Source: Conus ventricosus
Lineage: Eukaryota; Mollusca; Gastropoda; Neogastropoda; Conidae
Length of the DNA stretch: 64,000 nt
Assembly: GCA_018398815.1 (NCBI GenBank)
Contig: CM031610.1
Location: forward strand, 33,401,615-33,465,614
Reading direction: 5' to 3'
A program made the translations under genes and the position numbers. The notes beneath the pieces were generated by a model. It worked only from the letters and a program-made list of their open reading frames with translations, was not told the origin of the DNA and did no database searches. Positions 1 to 11,105 of the stretch are shown piece after piece (the first letter of the stretch is position 1; each line of letters starts with the position of its first letter).

Positions 1-1860
1 CCCCCCCCCCCTCCCTCCCCCCGCGCCCCACAGTTTCTTGTCTTTCCGTTAAATTTAATGTCTATTTTCCTCGCCACAGGACTTTGTGTCTTTTTTGTAC
101 ATGGTTTGGTATAAACCTCCACCCACCCCCTTCCCCCGCGGGTTTAGCGTCTTCTTCTGTAACGTTTGGTCCGTCTTTCCCTCTCAAGATGTCGTTCCTC
201 TTTCTATAAGGTTCGGTGTCTCTTTCAGCCCTGCCTTTGGGGTTTTGAATCGTCTTTGTATAATGTTCGGTGTATATTTCCCTCTACAACTACCATCCCC
301 CCTCATAGAGTATTGTCTTCTTCCCGTAAGGTTCCGTCTGTTCCTCCCCTCCAACAGAACTTCTTGTCCTTCTGTAAGATTTAGATGTCTGTTCCCTCCA
401 CCCCACACCAGTGTTTTGTGAACTTATTCTATGAGGGCCCGTGTCTCTTCTTCCCCCCCCCCCCCCTCCAACCTCCCACCCAAACGGTGTTTTGTGCCTT
501 TTTTTTCTACGAGGCTCAGTCTCTCCACTCGGCCCCCAGGTTTCAAGACCTCGTTCCACAAAGTTAGATTTGGTGTCTCTCTTCCATCCACCAGGTTTTT
601 TTTATCTTCTTTCTGTGAGGTTCGGTGTAAACCCCCATTCCCTCCCTCGTCTGAGTTACTTTCTTTACGGTTTGGTGTTTCTTCCCCCCCCCCCCCCCCC
701 CCCCCAAGGATTTCGTGCCCTCTTTCTATAATGTATAGTGTATTTCTCCGCCCACCCCACCAGGGTTTTGTATTTTTCTATAAGTTACTGTGTACCTTCG
801 CACTACCCCCATCCTCCCCTGGGTGTTTCGTGTCTTCTGTCAAAAAGATTCGGAGTTCTTTTACCCACCTGACAGGGTTTCATATTCTCTTTGGTTCAGG
901 TCTTTATTTTTTTTTCCTATACGGTTCGGTGCCCCCTCCCCCTCCCCCTTTCACCCAAGGGTTCGAGTCTATCTGCAAAGATTCGATGTCAGCCCCCTCC
1001 GCCGTCCGGGGGTTTCCTTTTCTTTTTCTACGAGGTTCCTTGCGTCTTTTTCGGCCCCCTCCCTCGCATTTCCTTTTTTTTTATAGATTCTCACTCCACC
1101 CACCCCCACCTTCGGCTTTGTTGTCCTCTGTTGTATGAACGTCGGTGCATTTCGATTCCTTTCATAAGGTTAGCTCTATTCCCCCCCCCCCCTCCTCCTC
1201 TACCCCCCAGCGGTTTGAGACCTTTCTTTAAGATTCGTTGTCTTTCCCACGAACTTCTGCATCTCCGGGTTTCAAATCCTCTTTCTACAAGTTTCGGGTC
1301 CCAATCCCTACTACCTCCTCCCTTCTGGCTTTCATGTCATCTTTTTTTTTTTGAAGGTTCACTTCTGTTCAACCCCCCGGCCCCCCCCCCCCCCCCTTCC
1401 AGTGTTTCTAGAAGGTTCGCTGTCTCTTTCCTCCCAAAGAGTTTGATGTCCTCTTCATAAGGTTCGCCGTCATCTTCACCCACACCCCGCTTCCAGCTTT
1501 TTTGCTCTGTCTAGAAGGTTCGCTGTCTCTTTCCTTCTGAAGAGTTTCATGTCCTCTTCATATAAGGTTCGCTGTCTTCTCCACACCCACCCCTCTTCCG
1601 GTGTTTTTGCTCTCCTAGAGGTTCGCTGTCTCTTTCCTCCCAAAGAGTTTGATGTCCTCTTCATAAGGTTCGCTGTCTTCTCCACACCCACACCCCGCTT
1701 CATTCCAGCTTTTTTGCTCTGTCTAGAAGGTTCGCCGTCTCTTTCCTTCCGAAGGGTTTCAGGTCCTCTTCATATAAGGTTTCCTGTCTTCTCCACACCC
1801 ACCCCCCTTCCAGTGTTTTTGCTCTCTTACTAGAAAGTTCCTTAGCTCATTCCTCCCAAA
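1..1860. repeat. C/T-rich degenerate tandem array
   Basis: The stretch is an imperfect array of short units alternating a core like GGTTCGGTGTCTCTTTCC with runs of C (up to about 18) and T. Long open frames exist on the + strand but are low-complexity Pro/Ser/Phe readings of the array, not genes. From about 1441 the units become regular (separate entry). No host gene is seen. Confidence 0.75.
1441..1850. repeat. ~104-bp tandem repeat with ~208-bp higher-order period
   Basis: The phrase GTTTGATGTCCTCTTCAT, or its variant GTTTCATGTCC, recurs at about 1441, 1546, 1647 and 1755. Units alternate two subtypes: units 1 and 3 share CCCAAAGAGTTTGATG, and units 2 and 4 share GAAGRGTTTCA. The true period is therefore about 208 bp. 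Each unit also has AAGGTTCGCTGTC and a CCACACCCACCCC tract. Confidence 0.8.
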
Positions 1861-2740
1861 TTTTAAATGTAATTAATAGCGAACTGGCAAGAAAACGTAG
1901 ACAAACGAATCACAAGACAAAACACGACGCGTTTCGACCTCTGGGGTCTTTTGTTTTTCTTTCAACGTGTCGTGTCTTCATTACTTTAGAGTTTTCTCAT
2001 ACGATTTACTGTCTTTTTAAGGGCTAGTGCCGCCGTTTCAGGTTTACTTCTCTCTTTTCTCTGATCTTAGTGTTGTCTTTCAAACTGGTTTTAGCATCTC
2101 CTTTCAGAGGGTTTTGTGTCCTTTCTACAGTTTAGTGCCCTTTTTTTTTCATAGAACTTATCTTTTACCATTTGTACGGATTGGTTTGGTCTTTGTATGG
2201 GGTTTTGTCTTCTCTGCGAATTATTGTCCAACGTTCATGCGGTTTGGTGTTTTCTTTTTGTTGAATCTAGTGTCCTACTTTCATGCCGTTTCGTGTTCTT
2301 TTTCTAAGGGTGTAAGGGTGGCAGCATTTAGTGTCCTCTTAATCGTTTAGTGTCCTTTTTATCATTTAGTGTCTATTCCTAGAGCTCAGGATCCTCCTTT
2401 CGTTTGGTTTAATGTTTTCTTTTTTTTTAAAGAGTTTTTGGTCTCCGTCGTTACAGTTTATTGTCCTCTCTTAAAACGTGTAAGCGTTTTTTCCCCCACA
2501 GGGTGCACTGTCCTGTCATTATCTGGTGCCTTTTTGGTAGGGTTAGTGTCCTGTCATTATCTAGTGCCTTTTTGGTAGGGTTAGTGTCCTGCTTGAGCAG
2601 GGTCTAGAGCAATTTTCTTTTAAATATTTTCGTTCGCTTTTTCTAACGGCTGTTCTGTGTAGGAATAGATTAAGTTCATGAAATTTAGAATGTCATTCTT
2701 TCCTACTATTTAGTGCCTTATTTTTTTTCGTAGGTTTTTA
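1861..2740. repeat. Degenerate TTTAGTGTCC array
   Basis: Short units of about 25-40 bp share the core TTTAGTGTCCTTTTT followed by CATAG-, CAGG- or TAGGG-like ends, for example around 2330-2600. One unit is cleanly duplicated (TTAGTGTCCTGTCATTATCT near 2501-2580). No coding signal is visible. The same array reappears at 4100-4980, 7420-7860, 9955-10670, 16820-17780, 19760-20090 and 23720-24690. Confidence 0.7.
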
Positions 2741-2762
2741 GTGTTAGGGATGCGTGCGTGCG

Positions 2763-2773
2763 TGCGCGCGCGC

Positions 2774-2832
<59 letters not shown>
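2763..2832. repeat. (GC)n/(GT)n microsatellite
   Basis: A GCGC start passes into an uninterrupted GT run of roughly 60 bp. Confidence 0.95.
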
Positions 2833-2836
<4 letters not shown>

Positions 2837-2859
2837 CGTGCTTGCTTCCCATCTGCTGC

Positions 2860-3230
2860 AGAGAGAAGAACCGGACAGCTGTGCGTAGATAGTGCTGACG
2901 CTGGCTGTACCAGTTACACCGGATGGGTCGATGGTGAGCCAGGTGCCTTGTGGATCTTCAGAGGGCAGCCACGTTCCTCTCTGAGAGTCGGCTGTGACGG
3001 CAGTCCAGCGCTGCACAGCAGAGATGACAAGGTAACACGTCACTCCAGATGGTGAAGACGATCAGCTCACTGTAGAACACTTATATTCTCGTTGGGATCA
3101 AATGATGAAAAGAAGCGGATGATTTTCAACGTCGAAATCACGCCAGTTTGACGAACACAGCAGTAAATACTGTACAGGCACGTATGGATGAATAGAATGG
3201 GAATCTTTTCGTTCGGTAAAGAGGGTACCA
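2860..3230 (+). mobile_element. Decayed LINE 3'-end remnant
   Basis: The block aligns by eye with 10,917-11,280. Both have GGTGCCTTG followed by a CTTCAGAGGGCAGCC-like stretch, then a matching non-coding tail (TAGAAC...TTGGGATCA). In the other copy the block encodes a LINE C-terminus with an EHVLQ-like zinc knuckle. Here the reading frame is only locally open, so I read it as an old copy of that LINE tail and not a host exon. Confidence 0.5.
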
Positions 3231-3334
3231 ACGTTGTAGTGAACAGAAGTGCTATGCTTTCCTTTCCCTTGCCTTCCCATTGTGGCCCCCTTCATTAAAC
3301 ACGTATACACGTGCACATGCATGCTCCACACACG

Positions 3335-3341
<7 letters not shown>

Positions 3342-3404
<63 letters not shown>
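3342..3404. repeat. (CT)n microsatellite
   Basis: A nearly pure CT run of about 60 bp, followed by CACATTCACTCGCACTCACA. Confidence 0.95.
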
Positions 3405-3407
<3 letters not shown>

Positions 3408-4249
3408 TTCACTCGCACTCACACTCTATTCTGAGATGGGGTGAAATCTGCAGGAGCATTCTTCCCATGGAGTCTCATGGCAGTCATAGTGCTACAGTTT
3501 CTGCACACATGCTAACACTGACATCTTGAGCCAAAACTCGGCACATGGAGAGGGAAGTGGAATTCAGGCCATTCTCAGAGCAGGGTACGAAAGGTCTCAC
3601 AATTTTACATCTGTGATTATACAGATGATCTTGTGCAGCTCCATTCTGGTACATTTTGTTCCGCGACCCCTTTTCTTATGTTCAAAATGGAAAACGTGTA
3701 CCTTTTGATATGGAAGTTGAACAGCATGATGTCTATGGCCAGAGAACAAGAAAAAAACAGAGTTGCTTAATTGAGTGTACAAGATAGATTTACACAGAAA
3801 GTCAGGTGTTAAAAGGAAATACTAACGTTTCTGTCAACAGGAGCAAGAACTCCTGCTGTGGAGAGGGTGACCAGGACACGTGAATTCAGCGGATCGCAAG
3901 CTTCTCCAGCGCATCGTCCAAAGTGGTGTTCATAGCACCTGGTTGTTTGGATGGGGTTGCCTTTTTTATATGGTTTAATCGCCCCCACCCCACCCCCACC
4001 CCCGCCTCCCTCAACCCACCACCCCACCAAGCCTCCCATGTCTTTTAAATCACAGGATTCGGTCACTTAGTTTACATATTTAGCGTCCCCTTCATTCGGA
4101 GTGTACAGTATTTTCTTCATTTACAGGTTTTAACGTATTCTTTCCCACGATTAGTGCCCCTGCTATTCACAAGTGTGTGTCTTATTTCTCGAGCTTTAGA
4201 GTTGTGCTTTATACAGTCTTTCTTTCATATGACCAGCATGTGTGCTCTG

Positions 4250-4540
4250 GGTTCTTATGTCGGTCTTCTGTGGAACAAGGATACATCACACAGGGTACCA
4301 GAGGGAGCATTTTCTGGAAGGGCGTGAAAGATCGACTCAAAGCTGTGCAGCATGTTACATGATTCGGTGATCTGGAACACGGACGCGTGTTTTCAGATAA
4401 ACTGGGTCTGACTGCTGTGCTGTTGAGGAATTTTTTTAGTCCTCCCGGAATGTTTCCTAGTGCGCACCTGGTACCACCTCATCTGAGTATCCATAAATCC
4501 ACAGAAAGTCCCGACGTGATAATCACGAGTCAACATGTGG
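4250..4540. repeat. ~280-bp dispersed module, copy 1
   Basis: The module runs from CTTATGTCGGT past GTGCGCACCTGGTACC to AACATGTGG. The other copies are at about 9647-9910, 17081-17350 and 24016-24290. No conserved open frame runs through all four, so it looks like a non-coding repeat. Surrounding sequence is the TTTAGTGTCC array. Confidence 0.75.
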
Positions 4541-4827
4541 ATTCTTCCATAGGTTTTAGTGTCTGTCTTTAATAGGGTGTCGTCCGTCAAATAGTAAGCA
4601 GTGTTCTCCGTTCATAGCATTCAGTATCATGTAGTTTAACGTTCCTTCATGGTCGTTTTTGAGGGATTAGTGTATTTTTCCCTATATGATTTTGTGTCCT
4701 CACTTCACAGGCGTTAGCATTCACTTCCCGTTCGATGCGGTTTCATGTTTTCGTAGGGTTTAGTGTCCTTTCATAGAGTTTAATGTCCTTCTTTAGACAG
4801 TTTAGTGTCCTGTTTTCCTAGGGGGTT

Positions 4828-4896
4828 AACGTGGTGACAGTCCTGATGTGGCCCTTTGCGGTCGGCTGGGCTATAAGCAACATTATCTTATCTTAT
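4828..4896 (+). mobile_element. 69-bp retroposed LINE-tail element, copy A
   Basis: The insert starts AACGTGGTGACAG, contains GGCCCTTTGCGGTCGG and CTATAAGCAACA, and ends in a TATCTTATCTTAT tail. It is flanked by an 11-bp direct repeat, CCTAGGGGGTT, at 4817-4827 and 4897-4907. A copy at 9408-9476 differs at one base. The body resembles the 3' ends of the RNase H-bearing LINE fragments at about 16,760, 19,757 and 26,702. This suggests mobilisation by that LINE's machinery. Confidence 0.85.
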
Positions 4897-4984
4897 CCTA
4901 GGGGGTTGGTGTAACTTTCTGAAGGATCTAGTGTTTTCTTTCTCTCGGTATCCATTCAGATGATTTGGTGCTATCTTCTTACAG

Positions 4985-7410
4985 GACTTGGTGGGACGAG
5001 CACGAAGCAGAAGGGACGTCCTCGAATCAACGCAGCCATGACGTCGGGGCCCGAACTGCGTGAACGTTTCACCAGAACCACTGACAAGGCCCAAGGGGAC
5101 TGCCCGACAGACGGTGCTTCATCATTGTGGAACCACATCCGCGATGCCACCAACCAATCCGCCTCGGACACGTATGGGAAGAGAGTGAGGAAGAATGAAG
5201 ACTTGCTCGAAGCAGGAATCGTGGAGATGAAGCCTGCCATTGCTGCTAGGCGAGCCGTACTCCTAGATCAAGAGAGAGAGCCCCCAAAGAAGACGCTGGC
5301 GGCACACCGAAAAGCTCGCAGCAACGCCTGACGGATCGCCCCGTAAATGTGCTTGTTTGTCCTGGCAGAAGCTGTGCCAGGGAATCCAGATCTCTGCCGA
5401 CTACGGCAACATCCTCGCCATTTGCGAAGGCATGAAGAAACCGTTCGGCCCTAGTGCCATCAAGATTGTTCCTCTAAAATCTACGTCGGGGGATGTCATC
5501 GGTGACTGTAGCAAACAAATGGAGAGATGGGCCGAGCACTACCAGGAGCTCTACTCCAAGGAGAACTCGGCCACTCACACAGCCTTCAAGAACACCATCC
5601 CACTGCCTGCCACGGAGGAGCTCGACGCCCCGCCCACCATGAGGAACTTGACAAGGCCATCGACTTGCTAGCCTGTGAATAAAGGTTCGGGTAGCGACGG
5701 CATTCCGCCAGAAGACGTCAAAGCCGGCAAGGACAGTTCTATTCTCAAGTTGCCTCCATGAGCTTCTGCTGCAGTGTTGGAAGGAAGCGACCGTACCCCA
5801 GGACATGCGCAATGCAAAAGAAGTCATGCTATACAAGAACAGAGGGAATCGCAGCGTCTGCACTATCGAGGAGTATCTCGCCTCGACATTGTTGTTTAAG
5901 CTTTCGCCCGCGTCGTCCTCGACAGGCAGCAGCTACTCGCCAAATTAAGGGTACCCAGAGGCACAGACCTGCGAGGTCGACGATCAATATATTCTCCCTG
6001 AGGCAGCTACAAGAGATGTGCCGCGTGCAGAGACGACTCTTGTTCATCGCCTTCATTGACCTGACCAAGGCGTTGGACTTGGTTAGCAGGTCACATCGGA
6101 TTGGATGTCCCCCCCCCCCCTCCACCCCAAGCTCCTGAAAATGATTACGTCCCTCCATGACAACATGAATGGCACTGTCCAGTAGATGGTTCATCTAAGG
6201 ACCGCTTAACAATCAAGAGCAGTGTCAAACAAGGGTGCGTGCTATCTCAACACTCTTCTGCGTCTTTTCCCTGCTGCTGCGCTACGCCTTCTGACTGTCT
6301 GAAGAAGGCATCTTCATCCACACTAGGAGTGACGGAAGCCTCTTCAACTTGGCACGCCTCTGATTAAAGACAAAGGTGCGGAAAGTCATCGGGAAGATGC
6401 TCTCCGCAGACGACGGCGCCCTCGCTGCCCACACCTAGGAAGCGTCGCAACAGCTCATCACCTGCTTCGCTGATGCCTGCATCGAGTTCGGCCTCTCCAT
6501 CAGTTTGAAGAAAACAAACATCATGGGTCAAGACGTCAGCAGCACTTTCCGCACCTCCATCGGCGATCACACCTTCGAAGTGGTCGACGACTTGGTTTAA
6601 CAGGGCTCCACCATCTCGAGCAACCTCTCTCTGGGCATCGAGCTGAACGTGCGGGTCGGCAAGGCAGCAAACAGCGATGGCCCGTCTAGCGAAGAGTGTG
6701 GGACAACACCATGCTAACGCCGAATACCAAGATGAACGTGACCAATTCTGCGTGCTTAGCACTCTTCACTACGGAAGCGAAGCGTAGACCCTGTACTCTG
6801 GACAAGAACGCAGACTGAACGCCTTCCTCCTGCGCTGCCGCAGAAAACTCCTGGGCATCACTTGGCAGAACCGCATCACTAACACACGTCCTGGCCCAGA
6901 CAGGGATGCCTAGCATGTTCGCTATGCTGACACAGAAACGCCTGTGCTGGCATGACCACATTGGCCGCATGTACCACGGTCGCATCCCAAAGGACATGCT
7001 GCTCGGTGAGATGACTACAGGCTCCAGACCCACTTGACGGCCCGCCCTTCGCTATAAAGATGTAAGTGCGACCCGTGGGCAGGCAGCCTCGACCCAGCAG
7101 ACCTGGAGACAACAGCTTCAAACCGGATCAGCTGACAGTCCACCATCAAGGCCAGCATTAAGCAAGCAGAACAGATGAGTGGCCCAGTGGGAAGAACAGA
7201 GGCGTTGCAGACGGTAAAGAATCGCCTCGGCACCAACAGACACTCATGACCGAGACTTCACCAGCAGCAGCTGCAACAGAGTCTGCCGCCCGAGGGTCGG
7301 GATCTTAAGCCACAGCAGGCGGTGCAACTCCACAACTGACTGATCCACAGTGCAACACCATTGCCTCAAGACAGACGGATGCCATCATCGAGTGCGATGA
7401 GGCCCTCTTC
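4985..7410 (+). mobile_element. Decayed LINE (RTE-like endonuclease/reverse transcriptase class)
   Basis: This is a non-LTR retrotransposon broken by several frameshifts and stops. Fragments read in order. First comes a linker (5040-5330), then the pre-RT segment with EELDAPPTM (about 5610-5640). RT motif A follows as IAFIDLTKALDLV (about 6044-6080), then the motif-B-like SVKQGCVL (about 6221-6245). The motif C aspartates appear as SADDGALAAHT (about 6401-6432). The 3' end keeps HYGSEA, LRCRRKLLGITW and TIKASIKQAEQ, typical of this widespread invertebrate LINE group. A poly-C run at about 6110 interrupts it. The 5' endonuclease domain is not seen, so it is 5'-truncated and dead. Exact clade assignment is uncertain. 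Confidence 0.8.
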
Positions 7411-7419
7411 TCTTACTGG

Positions 7420-7865
7420 TTGGTGTCTCTTGAAGGGTTATTGTACTGGCTTTATGTTTTAAAGTGTTCCTAACACTCTTATGGGAGCAAAAGTTACCCC
7501 ACTTGATTACTGTTTATTGTTTACTGTTCCCTGCCTCATTTCATTTCCAGACTTGTCATAAGGTTTACTTCTCTCTTCTTCCACAGGTTTAGCATCCCCT
7601 GTTCACATAATTTAGCGTTATCTTCTTCCAAAGTGTTACAAAGCTTTTTCTTGGGGTTAATGTAACTTGTCAAGAAGTTTTAGTCGTGGCCTCGTTCACA
7701 GGATTTATAGCATTCTTTCTTGAGACTGCCTTGGAATGGCTTTTAGTATCTATTTAATTTCGCTGTTTATGAACTAAAGGCCTTGGTGTCTTCTGTCGTT
7801 GATATGTTATATTCTTTCTCATGTTTTGTTGTCCTCTTCAGAATTTAAGCTGTAAGGCTTTTCTT
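7420..7865. repeat. Degenerate TTTAGTGTCC array segment
   Basis: T/C-rich units of the same style as 1861-2740, for example GGTTTAGCATCCCCTGTTCA near 7586. There is no coding signal. Confidence 0.6.
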
Positions 7866-8690
7866 TCGGCAGGCCGTAAAGAGTGACCACTCGCCGAGAA
7901 TTAGTATCAGCTACCAGAGAACCATTGTGCAACGTCTTCCATGACAATTGCCATCCTCACCAAGAACATGCACCGTCTCTGAAAGGGATTTGCATGACAT
8001 CACCCACGAGTGCTATAGAGACAACTGACGGTGATATAAGTAAAAATTCTGTACATTGAAACGGTTCTTAAACTGGTGTTTAACTGGCAAGTCTCGTACT
8101 TGCAAGGCAGACAGTAGACGGACAAATAGATAGGTAGGTAGGTATAGTTACAATAATCTGATTTAAGGACTTTTTAGGGTTTTTGCTTTTTTTTCTAATG
8201 GATTCTTGTAGCCCCATCTCCCGCATTGTTATGCGTTGTGGAGTGGATCTCCAACTCTTCCCCTCCTACCCCTCCCTCCTTCGTTCCTCCATTCTCCCTA
8301 CACCACCTCTCCGTGCCTTGCCGCCTTTTTCCTGACCCATCTTAACCGACTTTACGACTGATCTGTTACAGGGAACTCGGCTGTCAGTTCTACAGTAACT
8401 TAATGCTGAGGAAAATATTCTCACTTTTCTTTTCAATTGACAGAACATGATTGACCTCAAACGCGCATTCTGGAACAATAGGAACAAGAGAAAAGGGGGC
8501 AAAATTTGTTGGGAAATTGTAATCTTGATTTCAACAGCAGTGCAGAAATTAGATTTTCATTGGAGATGAGGGATGGAGAAATGATGCGTGATGGAAAATT
8601 GCACCAAACCACGCTAAAGGGGGATGCTGAGTCTAATGAAAGAAGAGAGCGTGTTGACGGTCTTATTTGAATTAAGCACACACACACAGC
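7866..8690. other. No gene seen; unassigned spacer
   Basis: A short block at about 7908-7980 (AGAGAACCATTGTGCAACGTC) is related to one at 10,678-10,735. The rest is A/T- or C/T-biased single-copy-looking sequence with no ORF or RNA gene I can support. Confidence 0.5.
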
Positions 8691-8695
8691 GCACG

Positions 8696-8754
<59 letters not shown>

Positions 8755-8795
8755 CGCACGCTCACACACACACACACACACACACACAGCGCACG

Positions 8796-8830
<35 letters not shown>

Positions 8831-8852
8831 GCGCGCGCGCACACATCCCACA
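8681..8852. repeat. (CA)n microsatellite with AGCGCACGCT interruptions
   Basis: Three CA tracts are separated by the same 10-bp interruption, AGCGCACGCT. This implies that a unit of tract plus spacer was itself duplicated. Confidence 0.9.
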
Positions 8853-9048
8853 TATAACACCACCCCCTCCACTCTACAGACGCGTGCACTCTAATCTTAG
8901 CGTAGAGATTTGGTGTGCATACGGATAGGTAAACGATAATACTTTCTGGTAGAAAGGAAAGAAGCGCACGCCAACTGATTAGTTTAGTGAATTTTGTATT
9001 TGAGAGGTATTTGCACAAGAATTCTGTTTTTAAAGATATGTGTGTACA

Positions 9049-9185
9049 TCAACAGGGGCAAAGAACTCCAGCATCAACGGCCGTGGAAAACGGGGACCAG
9101 AACAAGTGCACTCGGGGAATCCTGCTTATGACTGCTCGGAGAGTAGGCGCGGTGGTCTTGTACTGAAATCTTTTCCTCTTTTTTT
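9049..9185 (+). repeat. Fragment of the ~600-bp interspersed repeat family
   Basis: GGGGCAAAGAACTCCAGCATC and CGTGGAAAACGG match the 5' part of the family seen complete at 13,747-14,330 and 20,779-21,390. Only the first ~130 bp is recognisable here. The shorter, weaker match at 3833-3900 may be another remnant. Confidence 0.6.
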
Positions 9186-9407
9186 CCCCCTCCTCCTGCA
9201 CTTTTCCAGTACATTTCCCCCTCCACCCACCCCCCCACCCCCACCCCCGCCGAAGTTCTTTCATACTTTAGTTGTGTTTTGTAGACCTAAAATCTTGTTT
9301 TTAAACAAGAGTTCAGTATCTGGATCTTACGAGAGGTTCGCCGTGCGCTTTCAGATGGTTTGTCTGTTTCCTTGAGGAGTCAGTGACTTCTTCATTCATA
9401 GTCTTTT

Positions 9408-9476
9408 AACGTGGTGACAGCCCTGATGTGGCCCTTTGCGGTCGGCTGGGCTATAAGCAACATTATCTTATCTTAT
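9408..9476 (+). mobile_element. 69-bp retroposed LINE-tail element, copy B
   Basis: The insert has the same length, 5' end (AACGTGGTGACAG) and TATCTTATCTTAT tail as copy A, with one base different. A perfect 18-bp target-site duplication, CTTCATTCATAGTCTTTT, flanks it at 9390-9407 and 9477-9494. The intact duplication and near-identity indicate a young insertion. Confidence 0.9.
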
Positions 9477-9646
9477 CTTCATTCATAGTCTTTTTTTCAG
9501 TTGTTTTGTCTCCTTCATTAAAAGTGATTAGTGTCAACTTTGTCAGGGTTTATTGTCTACTTGATTCACAAAATAGTGTTTTCTCTCCCCGGATTTTGTG
9601 CGTCGGTCGTTCATATGCTTAGTATAGTTAGTATAGTTGCTCAGGT

Positions 9647-9912
9647 TTCTTATGTCGGTGTTCTGTGGTACAAGGACACAAAACGGGGGTACCAGAGGAA
9701 ATATTTTCTAGAAGAGTATGAGTGGTTGACTCCGCTATATAGCAGGTCCCCTACTTCAGGGATCTGGTACATGGACGCATGTTTTCAGATCATTCGGGAC
9801 CGAGCTGCTTCCGTAGAGCTCTTCCAGAAATATTCCCTAGTGCGCACCTGGTACCTCCTGATCCGAGTGTCCTTTGATACACAGAACATCTGTGGCAGCG
9901 TCAACATGTGGA
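9647..9912. repeat. ~280-bp dispersed module, copy 2
   Basis: TTATGTCGGTGTTCTGTGG through GTGCGCACCTGGTACCTCC to GTCAACATGTGG matches the blocks at 4250, 17081 and 24016. An open frame of about 140 codons crosses it but is not conserved among copies. Confidence 0.75.
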
Positions 9913-9954
9913 TCCTTTCATATGTTCTGCTGCCCTTTAGTACAATATGGTGAC

Positions 9955-10670
9955 CTCCTTCAAATAGTATTTAGTGTTTTCTTTTATGGGCATCAATATG
10001 CTCTTGTTAAATGTTCATAGGGTTGAGTATCTTTCTAAGAAGTGAATGTTCTTCTGGACGGCGTGGTTTCCTCTTTTCACAGACTTGACTTGTCTTTCCC
10101 CTAAGGCTTAATCTCCTTTCATAGCAATTGGTCACGCTTTTTTTTACAACGCACTTTCATGTTTTTTGTAGGACTTGGCGTCATCTTGCCGAGAGGTTTA
10201 GTGTCCTTTCGTAGGGTATTTTCCTTGGGGCTTGATTACTTTTCACAAGGTTTAGGGTCTTATGTTGGTAAGGGTCCTTTTCAAGGTTTTAATGGTCTCA
10301 ATTTATAGTTTTTCTTCCTCTTTAAGTAGATTTTAGCATCTTTTCTCTATAGTGTTTACAGCACTTTTTGTCATAATGTTTAATTTCCTTCTTTCATTGG
10401 TTTTAATGTCCACCTCCCGTATGATTTAGTGTAATCTTTCAGAGTAACGGAGTCCTTTCCTAAGGTTGATTTCTGTTTTTTTAGATCACATGCTTCATTC
10501 ACAGGGCTTGGATATTGTCTTCCCAGGTTTTAGTGGTTTGTATCATAGGCTTTAATGATTTTTTCCCCGCTCAGTGCTTATGAACCTTTTTTTCCTAGGC
10601 TTTAGTGTCATCATTCTCACGATTGAGCGATTTCTCCTTCGTCAGATTCCTTTTTTGAGCTAGATCATGT
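9955..10670. repeat. Degenerate array of TTTAGTGTCC / Y-tract-AG units
   Basis: About twenty or more loosely related units of the form GGTTTAGTGTCCTTTCGTAG occur here. Many end in a pyrimidine tract plus CAG or TAG. No gene is present. Confidence 0.65.
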
Positions 10671-10689
10671 CTACCCGAGAACCATTGCA

Positions 10690-11105
10690 CAACGTCTTCC
10701 ACGACCATTACCCTCCCCACCAAAGGGCATGCCAATCTAGTGTGTATTGCTAAGACTGTCGCCGTGTTCAACGCGACAGTGCTAGAAACTTTGAGAAAAT
10801 CCTTTCCCAGGGGATGCAGGAGGCCGGGGATGCCCTACATTACCTTGTGTGAACTGATCAAATTGCCATTGACAGTCCTTGGACAGGACATGGCCGTACG
10901 TTGAAGATTGTCCTTTGCCCTTCAGCCAGCGCGGGCGAGTGGAGGAGACGGCACAGCATGTCCTACAGGAATGCCCAAGCCATGCTGACCTGAGAGACAG
11001 TACCCGGCCAGAGGGGCGGTGGCTGTGTGGGTGCCTTGGGATTCTCCAAAGGACAGCCTAATTCCTCAGACGGGTCAGCCAGTGAGACGGTGACCGAGAA
11101 GAATG
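10690..11105 (+). mobile_element. LINE C-terminal remnant
   Basis: The open part (10,879-11,061) reads EETAQHVLQECPSHADLRD, then a Trp/Gly-rich GCLGILQRTA end. This matches the terminal knuckle and tail of invertebrate LINE ORF2 proteins that lack long 3' UTRs. The fragment at 38,016-38,390 is a relative. The usual CPCG pair is not visible at the start (reading CPLPFSQRG), so the knuckle is damaged. Confidence 0.6.

Noticed and set aside
431..1138. 235-codon Pro/Ser/Phe-rich open frame
   Set aside because: It is a reading of the C/T-rich repeat; other frames are also open and no domain or codon signal is present.
2864..3030. Possible + strand exon with a good acceptor (CCCATCTGCTGCAG) and donor (GACAAG|GTAACA)
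   Set aside because: The block aligns with the decayed LINE tail at 10,917-11,095, so the splice-like ends are probably chance.
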